36,911 bases of DNA, taken from the NCBI GenBank assembly GCA_023091735.1, contig JALKBU010000490.1, positions 1 to 36,911 on the forward strand. Direction: 5' to 3'. Position 1 is the first letter of the stretch. Every line of letters starts with the position of its first letter. Below the pieces are notes generated by a model, which worked only from the letters and a program-made list of their open reading frames with translations, was not told the origin of the DNA and searched no databases. Of this stretch, positions 28,976 through 36,911 are shown in pieces. Source of the DNA: Trichomonas tenax (taxonomy: Eukaryota; Parabasalia; Trichomonadida; Trichomonadidae). The position numbers and the translations under genes are program-made.

Positions 28976-28981
28976 TTATGA
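28976..28981 (-). promoter_or_regulatory. Initiator-like TCATAA for the 125-aa gene
   Basis: On the minus strand TCATAA precedes an A-run and the ATG by about 7-12 bases, matching TCA(C/T)(T/A) and the short-leader habit of trichomonad genes. Confidence 0.4.
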
Positions 28982-28996
28982 ACTAAGAACTGATAA

Positions 28997-29300
28997 TATA
29001 GCATTTACTCACTATGTATATCTAATTTCACAATATAATGCTGCTGAAATAACGAAAATTTAAAATTTATAAAATCTCAGTGTTAAACTTTGCAAGTATA
29101 GTATTTGTTTACTATATATATCCCATTTCACAATATAACTCTGCTGAAAAAATGAATTATTGTGTTTGATTTTGAAAAAATCACAATATTGAACATTGTG
29201 TATAAAGTATTTGTTGGCTATATAGAACCTACTTCACAAAAGAACTCTGCTTGGAAAATGGTTTATTATAACATGTTTTCAAAAACATGATTTATCACAC
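28997..29300. repeat. Three degenerate tandem copies of a ~100-bp unit
   Basis: The landmark CATTTCACAATATAA-type segment, followed by CTGCTGAAAA, occurs around 29025, 29125 (exactly 100 bp later) and 29231 (about 106 bp later). Each is preceded by a (G)TATTTGTT-like block and a TATAT run. Copies are eroded. The unit is unrelated to the 110-bp array at 22.8 kb as far as I can see. Confidence 0.6.
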
Positions 29301-29376
29301 AATAACATCTGCAATGTGCTCCATCGGCGTAAATTTAATATGAGATCACATCGGTGGAAATCAAAACATCATCAAC

Positions 29377-29818
29377 GTGTGTCTTTTGCACGTTTTCCCC
29401 AGCGATGGAACAATGTTCAATGCTGCTTATTCACACAACATTGAGCATCTTTTCCATCTGCACGATATATATGCACATCTTTTAATCTGTATGGCTTTAT
29501 ATACTACTTGTGTGAGTCCACAGTTTATGATAACCTCTTTGTTTACAGTCCAACATTCGGTACTACTTCACTTATTTAATCTCTTGGTGCGAAAATTTAA
29601 TTCAAGCCTTTCATTCCTGTGCTGGATTTAGTCGTAATGACGCTGCAATCATTGAAGCAAAAGATGAATTTGAATGTGCAATCAGCAGCAGTAATGATGT
29701 TGCAAGTGGGGCCAATATTGTAGCAAAAGATAAGGATGGAATTACTCCACAACAGATTGCAGCTCTGAATAGCAGTGATGATGTCGCGGCGATATTGATT
29801 TCAAGTGGTCCAAAATGA
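29377..29818 (+). pseudogene. Decayed trichomonad-type ankyrin repeat protein
   Basis: Relic of the large trichomonad ankyrin family. The first part (CLLHVFPSDGTMFNAAYSHN) resembles the block before the repeats (SHNI). After a frameshift, NLFVYSPTFGTTSL, stop, SLGAKI matches the segment before the first ankyrin repeat. After another frameshift comes an ankyrin repeat and end, SGANIVAKDKDGITPQQIAA then LNSSDDVAAILISSG and a TGA. At least two frameshifts and internal deletions make it non-functional. A complete gene would have a long N-terminal domain and many repeats, so most is missing. The identification rests on family knowledge and pattern, not on a search. Confidence 0.7.
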
Positions 29819-30460
29819 ATCCTTTTTGTCAAGATATTCTCCTTTTTACTTGCTTCCCACTAAGGTTTCTTAAATGTCGTTTTCATGAAAATTGGACATC
29901 TTGAAACTTTAAAATTCATACATTTTTAAATGTAAACTATTTAAAAAGTCCAAATGTATTTCATGTTTTTCTTATTACACGTTGATAATATAACCTTTTC
30001 ACTATATCATACATATTTCATTATAGGAATAATATCATATGAACTCCATTTGAAAGAAATTATTTTTTAAAATTTTAATTCATTCACTAAATTATGAATA
30101 TATCAACTCATTTTATGTCATATATATATATTATGTCTACATCTCTATGAATTTATATTATTCACATTGCAATATATTGAATTAAAATGTTTCATCAAAT
30201 CATTCAATGATGTTCATATGCAATGATAATCAATAAAGCAATAATGATTTTTTATATGATATCATTATGAAACCAACTGTGTGTGATTCTTGATAATGAT
30301 CATATCATTATGAAAACACATTTTGAATGTTGATGTTGTGAAGAAAATGAAAATGGAATGTGAATGAAACAATTTTCTATGTATAAATTACTTAAATCAT
30401 TGTGTAGATGTATCCCACAAAGTGTTGAAGCTTGAAATTAATACATTTATGAATCAAAAA
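29819..30460. other. Intergenic region before the hydrogenase-like gene
   Basis: Very AT-rich with no gene. ATATCATTATGAAA-like words occur twice between 30255 and 30320 and resemble words of the satellite at the right end. Otherwise nothing supported. Confidence 0.4.
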
Positions 30461-30472
30461 TGTCACTTTTCA
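30461..30472 (+). promoter_or_regulatory. TGTCACTTTT motif and initiator at the hydrogenase-like gene
   Basis: The exact motif occupies 30461-30470 and runs into a second initiator-like TCATTG at 30470, directly before ATG 30480. Starting at the A of either TCA would leave a leader of roughly 8 or 15 bases. This is the copy that best ties the motif to transcription start. Confidence 0.5.
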
Positions 30473-30479
30473 TTGATAG

Positions 30480-31955
30480 ATGTTGGTTTCTTGTGGACGC
30501 AGCGAGTTTATGAGACTGTCCAAAGTCATCGTTGACGGAAAGAACATAAATTTCACTAAGCAAGAGACATTATTAGAGCTATTTTCGAAAAATAATATTC
30601 AAATTCCGCATAAATGTCAAGGAATAGGGGACTGTGGATTATGCAAAATTGTTGCAGATGGGGAAGTTAAATCTGCATGTGATACAATTGCGATCAATGG
30701 AATGAAAATTAGGACAAAAGAACAAACAATTAAAAAGAAGATAGAGAATAAAGTAAAAATGATGTCAGTCTTCGACAAAGATGTAGAAAAAGCATATCAT
30801 TATATTAAGAACCCATCAATTAAACAAGATTATGTAGATAAAACAACAGAATCAATTCAACTCGATCACAAAAAGTGCATCGATTGTTTTAAATGCGTTG
30901 ATGTCTGTCCAACACATGCATTGATTAAAGGAGAGCACCTTCAGGCATTTGGATATTTCGGTCTGAAGTTCGCTGGATGTGTAAGTTGCGGCTTATGCAC
31001 AACAGTTTGTCCAACAAGTGCTTTGCAAATCACGGATAACATTCCGTTATGGAATTCTGCAATGAAAATTAAGAACACAATGAAAGTTGCTGTTTTAGAT
31101 CTATCTATTATTGCCGCTATTGAGAAGGAATTGGAAACACCAATGAATTTAAACAAATTGTTAATATTACTCGGAAATATGGGATTTGATTATTTACTCG
31201 ATCAATCATTAATATCTGATTATAAAATCATTAAAGATGCCTCAAAGATAATTAATCATCACACGCAATTCTATCAAAGGACTTTTGGAACATTTTGTCC
31301 AACATTCAGCAGGAAATACATCGAATATGTTTTAACTCCAGAAAAGAAGATTGTTGAATATCTGACAAATCCTGGACTTGATGCTACAACATTTGTTGTC
31401 ACTGATTTCCTTTCCAAACGCTCAGAAGCAACATTCTTCATCAATAATCCAGGCATGTATTTCTCTGTTGGCGTTATAACAAAGGAATTCATGAAAATAC
31501 TCAAAGAACAAAAACCATCATTAACAGGAAAACCATGCAAACTTTTTCCTCTCGGTTCTCAACAAGGTTCTGAAGCAACAACATCAGAGAGCTTCTCAAA
31601 TGCTGTTATATCTACATTCGTTAAGATATTCACAACAGCAAAGCCGCCAAAACTTTCATTCAAGAAAGTTGACGAAGGAATCAAAATTGCTGATTTCTGC
31701 ATTGGTGAAAAGACAAAAGCTAAAGTCGCCATCGTTGAAACTAATGCCGACGTTGAGCGCCTCTTAAATATGGACTTAAGCAATCTTATTTATATCTCAC
31801 CAAACGAAAAAGTTAATCAGAAGAAATTCGATTATCAAAAGATTAATCGCGAATACAAATTATCATCTGAGAATCCTCATGCAAAGAAACTATGGTTCAA
31901 ATATCTTGAAGAAGTTGACCATGAACTTGCAATGAAGAGGAAATGCACTGTTTAA
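30480..31955 (+). CDS. [FeFe]-hydrogenase-like protein lacking most H-cluster ligands (491 aa)
   Basis: Hydrogenosomal-looking Fe-S protein related to [FeFe] hydrogenase. The N terminus MLVSCGRSEF (starts ML, Arg shortly before a Ser/Phe) resembles hydrogenosomal presequences. A [2Fe-2S] ferredoxin-type site follows (C46, C52, C55, C67), with shorter spacing than in typical hydrogenases. Two classical [4Fe-4S] sites come next (C133/136/139/143 and C167/170/173/177). The His-ligated cluster found in longer hydrogenases is absent. The C-terminal half keeps the hydrogenase frame, but the H-cluster motifs are ruined: TSCCPxW is GTFCPTF (one Cys left), the MPCxxKKxEA segment reads TDFLSKRSEA with Phe instead of Cys, and the ACPGGC segment has no Cys. 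The small-subunit-like tail (NPHAKKLWFKYLEE) remains. It should not make hydrogen and may be an electron carrier or scaffold. The frame is intact and the stop reads TAAA, so it is not an obvious pseudogene. Confidence 0.85.
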   Translation: MLVSCGRSEFMRLSKVIVDGKNINFTKQETLLELFSKNNIQIPHKCQGIGDCGLCKIVADGEVKSACDTIAINGMKIRTKEQTIKKKIENKVKMMSVFDKDVEKAYHYIKNPSIKQDYVDKTTESIQLDHKKCIDCFKCVDVCPTHALIKGEHLQAFGYFGLKFAGCVSCGLCTTVCPTSALQITDNIPLWNSAMKIKNTMKVAVLDLSIIAAIEKELETPMNLNKLLILLGNMGFDYLLDQSLISDYKIIKDASKIINHHTQFYQRTFGTFCPTFSRKYIEYVLTPEKKIVEYLTNPGLDATTFVVTDFLSKRSEATFFINNPGMYFSVGVITKEFMKILKEQKPSLTGKPCKLFPLGSQQGSEATTSESFSNAVISTFVKIFTTAKPPKLSFKKVDEGIKIADFCIGEKTKAKVAIVETNADVERLLNMDLSNLIYISPNEKVNQKKFDYQKINREYKLSSENPHAKKLWFKYLEEVDHELAMKRKCTV

Positions 31956-32178
31956 AAATAAAAAACTTAAGGTTATATGGTACAAAAAAGTGTCATTATT
32001 GAGAAGTTTTTTTAAATTCGACTTTTAAAAAAGAAATATATGGCTCAACATTCATTGGCCTTAAATCTGAAGTCTTAGGTGCCATAAATATTGAGCATTT
32101 GATGTTTATCCAGAATATGATTTATTTTTCATCCTAAGCTTAAATTCCATTATCTCAATGAATATTTCAAGTGAAACA
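31956..32178. other. Spacer between hydrogenase-like gene and MULE
   Basis: Short AT-rich spacer with no gene or clear repeat. Confidence 0.4.
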
Positions 32179-32187
32179 AGTAAAGGC
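32179..32187 (+). repeat. Left 9-bp target-site duplication AGTAAAGGC
   Basis: Direct repeat, identical to 32862-32870, lying immediately outside the inverted repeat of the element. Confidence 0.7.
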
Positions 32188-32861
32188 GGCTCCACTTTTT
32201 TCTCGTTGACCTTTTTGAGTTTTGCGATTTTTAATGAGTAAACCCCCTTCATGGACGAATCTGATGAAACATTTACGTGCTTTATAGTGATGCTGATACT
32301 AGTGGTACAATCTATTTCATGATCTTAGCAATGTATTACTTAATCATGATATGATTACAAACAGAAACCCATTATAAATCATTAATGGGCTTCTATTATG
32401 AATCTATTTGATGATTATAACAAATACATCTCACTATTATAGCGTTTGCTCGCTTATTTTTGCAAGAGTTCCCCTAGAAAAATCAAAAATTAGAAAAGAA
32501 AAAATAGGCTACGCGCAGGAGTCAAACGGCATTCCTTTGCACATGCATCGAGCATATTTAAAGTTATGCTACCTCAAGTTCACACAAAATTTGTTTATTG
32601 GTAACACTACATATCAAATTTTCGACTTTACATGACAAATATCAGATAATATGTGTTAAAAATAGTAACTTTCGTTATTTTACATGTCAAAATTCGATGA
32701 AATCTCATAGAGGTCCTCAAGTTAAATAGACAAGCAAATGCCATAAACATACTCAGCACCCCTGAAAAGCACGTAAATGTCTTCTCAGTTTGGCTTGATA
32801 TGGGGGTTTACTCGTTAAAAATTGCAAAACTCAAAAAAGTCAACGGGAAAAAAATTCAACC
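32188..32861. mobile_element. Non-autonomous Mutator-like element (MULE), 674 bp
   Basis: Terminal inverted repeats of about 110 bp (32188-32296 and 32752-32861) begin GGCTCCACTTTTTTCTCG on the left and GGTTGAATTTTTTTCCCG on the right (read inwards). They share long blocks such as TTTTGAGTTTTGC, GAGTAAACCCCC and ACATTTACGTGCTTT. Identity is roughly four fifths by eye. A perfect 9-bp direct repeat AGTAAAGGC flanks the element. Long inverted repeats with 9-bp duplications are the hallmark of Mutator-like transposons, which are known in trichomonads. The 450-bp core has no transposase frame; the 75-codon frame at 32408 is not convincing. Divergence between the two ends suggests an old insertion, although the duplication is still intact. 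Confidence 0.78.
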
Positions 32862-32870
32862 AGTAAAGGC
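32862..32870 (+). repeat. Right 9-bp target-site duplication AGTAAAGGC
   Basis: Second copy of the direct repeat, directly adjoining the right inverted repeat. Confidence 0.7.
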
Positions 32871-35090
32871 CGTGACATTCTTAACCATATTTTAAAAAAC
32901 CGTCTCGGGCTTATAAAATGCTTCTTTTCATTGAATTGGATTATATTAATATTTTAACACAATGATATAGTCAACAGCAACATAGAGCTAAATATTGTTA
33001 TACATTTAGTTCGGCGTGGATCTCATTTTTGTTGAAAATCTATTCAATTTACACAAAAAACCGGACTTTGCCCCAACTTTGAAGTGAGCATGCATTTTAT
33101 ATCATGTAATATATGTTATGATATTTCATTTAATTATCACATATATAAAAAAATTGTCAGTTGCTATTTTTATAACTTTGAAATATTAGAAAGCCACTAG
33201 CACAAAGAGTAAGATACTTGATTGCCATGGCTTGGCTAACATAACTTCTCGAGATACATTTTGAATTTCAAAACTGCTGTCAATAAAATGGTATTTGGTC
33301 CTATTGTTTTTTGATTTTCGAGTATGTGGTTACTGTATTCGTTATCAATATCCATTTTAATATTAGATTCGAAAAGATAATTTATTCAACATAATCAAAC
33401 AGTGATTCTGCTTCAATCTATACAGTCATGGATGGACACTTATACTGAATTCTAAAATTAGAAAACATGATCTAAGCTTTAATCATTCATTGTTCAAAAG
33501 GCAGCGGAAGTTCCCAATTAAACAGCATCATTTTGAATGATCAATAATTTTGATGAAATTTTTCTTTAACTTTTGAAGCATAACTCCTATATTTAGTTGA
33601 CAACCATGAACGCTTGCATAATCACAAATTACTAAGAATACATTTCCTTATTTGATATATATGTTGAAAAACTAATTGATAATTTCTATGTCCAGCTAAT
33701 TGGAAAGTAGAGCATAGTTATTTTAAGAATAATCTTGGCTGAAATAGTCTCAAATTGAATCTTTGTTAATTTGGTGAAAATCAATACTAATGTTGAACCT
33801 AAAAGCTTTGGGAATGTGATTCAATAATTTGCTGAAATATCGCTATAATGTTTTTAGTCAACAAAGCAAATATTTTAAAAATTGATTCAATATATGATTG
33901 CTTGCTAACAGAACATTGGATCCAATCTTTACTCGCTGAATAATAATGTGTAGTAATAAGACAGGAACCAAAACTCCATTTTTCAAAAATGAAAAAAAAG
34001 TTTTGGTCATTGAAGAATAGACTTCTTGTCATCAGATTATCATTGAGACAAAAATTTTTAGGTTAATATCTCGACTTTTCAAAATCAAAATGTCTGAACA
34101 ATGGAAATAAACTCATTTTAATCAAATATTTTGAACTTCTGTGATGTGCTGAGTAAGAATAACAGCATAAAAAAGAACAAAAATCACATTTTGAAAAGAA
34201 AAAATTTAGAAGTGTATCAACTATGGGGGTCAGAACAAGATCAAACATGTATGGGCAAATATAACTCTTATGTGATGCCATACATAGTTGTAGTGTTAAA
34301 CATATACAATATCGTTTCATATTTTTCATTAACAATTTGATATCAGCTTATTATTGAATAAATAGCAATATTTATTATAAATAAATCACATACCAACAAT
34401 ATAGTAATATATTACAAATAATACAAGCTCCTAATTGAGTAATTGTTCGGTATCTTAACTTATAAATACACGAAATCATTGCTGAGACGACAATATGCAT
34501 AGATGCATGCACATATTACATATTTTTAATGTGATACACCAACTTATACTCATAGCCTCCCAATGAATATACTGAAATTGTTGATTAATAGAAATAAAGT
34601 ATTCAAAAATAAAAAAACAATGAAAAATAATTCGCATCATATATACTATTTTATTAATGTAAACAGTGTCAAATAAATTGTGAAAAAACGTGACTTTTAA
34701 CCTTATCCACTTTTTAAAATATGGTTTATTATAATATGTACATAATAGTAATGCTAATTTTGCCAATTTTGGTCGCTAAAAATCAAATTTGAGAGTTCAA
34801 ACACTTCTATTGGCGTACGTTCACCCTTAAGTCATACATAAGACATTATATATCAATAAAAATTTATGGAACATCATGGCTGCCATGATGCTACGGTATG
34901 GTGTGAAACACTAGTTATTGATTAAAAATTAGATATAATTGTCATCTTATAGCATTGAACTTCCAAGATGAAGTTGTGAAACCGTGAATTTATATGAATT
35001 ACGAATGCCCTTTTCAAGAAGATAAATATTTGGGAATTATTTTAGTTTAATCATATAGAACACTTAGTTGAATATTCATTCAATAGCGCC
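32871..35090. other. Long AT-rich intergenic region
   Basis: Over 2 kb without a supportable gene. Frames at 33799-34032, 34063-34340 and 34476-34766 look random and lack family resemblance. The one small structure I noted is a near-perfect palindrome at 34872-34890 (CATCATGGC, one base, GCCATGATG). No RNA gene recognised. Confidence 0.4.
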
Positions 35091-36815
35091 ATATGATTTT
35101 AGATATTGAACAATTTCAAGGAATTTCATTTCAATTGCAATTGATAATGGGGACTTATATCATAATGATGATAAAATGTGAATGATTGATGAAATATCAT
35201 AATGATGATAAAATGTGAATGATTGATGTAATATCATAATGATGATAAAATGTGAATGATTGATTTTATATCATAGTGATGATAAAATGTTAATGATTGA
35301 TTAATTTCATATTGACATCAGCTTCATGTTCAACTAGATATTGAACAATTTCAAGGGATTTCATTTCAATTGCAATTGATAATGGGGACTTATATCATAG
35401 TGATGATAAAATGTGAATGATTGATTTCATATCATAATGATGATAAAATGTGAATGATTGATTCCATATCATAATGATGATAAAATGTGAATGACTAATA
35501 TCATATCATAATGATGATAAAATGTAAATGACTGATATCATATCATAGTGATGATAAAATGTGAATGATTGATGAAATATCATAATGATGATAAAATGTA
35601 AATGATTGATGTAATATCATAGTGATGATAAAATGTGAATGATTGATGAAATATCATAATGATGATAAAATGTGAATGATTGATTAATTTCATATTGACA
35701 TCAGCTTCATGTTCAACTAGATATTGAACAATTTCAAGGGATTCCATTTCAATTGCAATTGATAATGGGGACTTATATCATAGTGATGATAAAATGTGAA
35801 TGATTGATTTCATATCATAATGATGATAAAATGTGAATGATTGATGTAATATCATAGTGATGATAAAATGTAAATGATTGATGTAATATCATAATGATGA
35901 TAAAATGTGAATGATTGATGTAATATCATAATGATGATAAAATGTGAATGATTGATGTAATATCATAATGATGATAAAATGTAAATGATTGATTCCATAT
36001 AATAATGATGATAAAATGTGAATGATTGATTAATTTCATATTGACATCAGCTTCATGTTCAACTAGATATTGAACAATTTCAAGGGATTTCATTTCAATT
36101 GCAATTGATAATGGGGACTTATATCATAGTGATGATAAAATGTGAATGATTGATTTCATATCATAATGATGATAAAATGTGAATGATTGATTCCATATCA
36201 TAATGATGATAAAATGTAAATGATTGATTTCATATTATAGTGATGATAAAATGTGAATGATTGATGAAATATCATAATGATGATAAAATGTGAATGATTG
36301 ATTCCATATAATAATGATGATAAAATGTGAATGATTGATTAATTTCATATTGACATCAGCTTCATGTTCAACTAGATATTGAACAATTTCAAGGGATTCC
36401 ATTTCAATTGCAATTGATAATGGGGACTTATATCATAGTGATGATAAAATGTGAATGATTGATTTCATATCATAATGATGATAAAATGTGAATGATTGAT
36501 GTAATATCATAGTGATGATAAAATGTGAATGATTGATGAAATATCATAATGATGATAAAATGTGAATGATTGATGTAATATCATAATGATGATAAAATGT
36601 GAATGATTGATTCCATATAATAATGATGATAAAATGTGAATGATTGATTACTTTCATATTGACATCAGCTTCATGTTCAACTAGATATTGAACAATTTCA
36701 AGGGATTTCATTTCAATTGCAATTGATAATGGGGACTTATATCATAGTGATGATAAAATGTGAATGATTGATTCCATATTACAGTGATGATAAAATGTGA
36801 ATGATTGATTATATA
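35091..36815. repeat. Higher-order minisatellite: ankyrin-coding block plus 37-bp units
   Basis: A 37-bp unit (ATATCATAATGATGATAAAA, then TGTGAATGATTGATGTA) is repeated dozens of times. It is broken by six copies of a longer block containing AGATATTGAACAATTTCAAG at 35101, 35336, 35719, 36065, 36374 and 36683. The intervals are 235, 383, 346, 309 and 309 bp, each exactly 50 + 37n (n = 5, 9, 8, 7, 7). On the minus strand each long block encodes one ankyrin repeat, SPLSIAIEMKSLEIVQYL then VEHEADVN. The 37-bp unit carries TGA and shifts frame each time, so the array is not translatable. It is a satellite derived from part of an ankyrin gene. Confidence 0.88.
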
Positions 36816-36911
36816 TCATAATGGTGACCAAATGACAATATAAGTCAGCAAACACGAATTCTAATTCAATATATTTCTCATTTCCAGTAAGAAACAAAAA
36901 GGCTTCGAAGT
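36816..36911. other. Right-end unique sequence after the satellite
   Basis: The array ends near 36815. On the minus strand the last bases read openly (FEAFLFLTGNEKYIELEFVF), which could be the edge of a gene or relic lying beyond the window. Too short to call. Confidence 0.2.

Noticed and set aside
33799..34766. Small ORFs of 69-96 codons in the right-hand intergenic region
   Set aside because: Composition is typical of random AT-rich DNA, with no family resemblance; some have no clear ATG context, and overlapping frames occur on both strands.
34872..34890. Palindrome CATCATGGC-T-GCCATGATG as a functional site
   Set aside because: Only one copy, far from any gene; noted in the region entry but not enough for a call.
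35091..36815. CRISPR-like array of 37-bp repeats
   Set aside because: The units abut without unique spacers, there are no cas genes, and the context is a eukaryotic genome; it is a minisatellite.

Overview
The window looks like nuclear DNA of a trichomonad (parabasalid) protist. It is very AT-rich outside coding regions, and its genes are mostly single-exon and lie on both strands. Several starts have an initiator-like TCA(C/T)(T/A) a few bases upstream. At least seven of eleven intact genes read TAAA across the stop codon, the known trichomonad poly(A)-signal arrangement. One perfect trichomonad 3' splice motif (ACTAACACACAG) occurs. The gene families also fit: BspA-like surface proteins, Pmp-like beta-helix membrane proteins, trichomonad-type ankyrin proteins and a hydrogenosome-type Fe-S protein. 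Tritrichomonas is my best guess for the genus, by inference only.

Layout. 1-4.8 kb is a graveyard: four decayed BspA-like copies in a row on the minus strand, with an unidentified coding relic between two of them. 4.85-9.18 kb encodes a 1444-residue coiled-coil protein. 9.2-10.4 kb is a non-coding element bounded by terminal inverted repeats and filled with seven evenly spaced hairpins. 11.5-12.4 kb is a PRMT1-type arginine methyltransferase, convergent with a broken alpha-solenoid (karyopherin-like) gene at 12.5-14.7 kb. That pseudogene is divergent from a Fab1/PIKfyve-like lipid kinase at 14.8-17.8 kb. 18-19.1 kb is a decayed, Cys-containing ORF pair. 19.2-20.2 kb (minus) is a protein with three RRM-like segments. 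21.5-22.6 kb is a propeller-like protein and 23.3-24.5 kb a Pmp-like membrane protein. 24.6-26.7 kb (minus) is cytosolic arginyl-tRNA synthetase. Two small divergent genes, a candidate orphan intron and a 125-residue protein follow up to 29 kb. 29.4-29.8 kb is an ankyrin pseudogene. 30.5-32.0 kb is a hydrogenase-like protein that keeps its Fe-S relay cysteines but has lost most H-cluster ligands. 32.2-32.9 kb is a short Mutator-like (MULE) element with a 9-bp target duplication. 35.1-36.8 kb is a higher-order minisatellite built from an ankyrin-repeat codon block and 37-bp units.

No operon or multi-gene pathway is evident. The intact genes serve separate housekeeping or surface roles. The novelty lies in the hairpin-array element, the pseudo-hydrogenase, a recurrent TGTCACTTTT motif near gene starts, the orphan intron, and the ankyrin-derived satellite. 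No rRNA or tRNA gene was recognised by eye.
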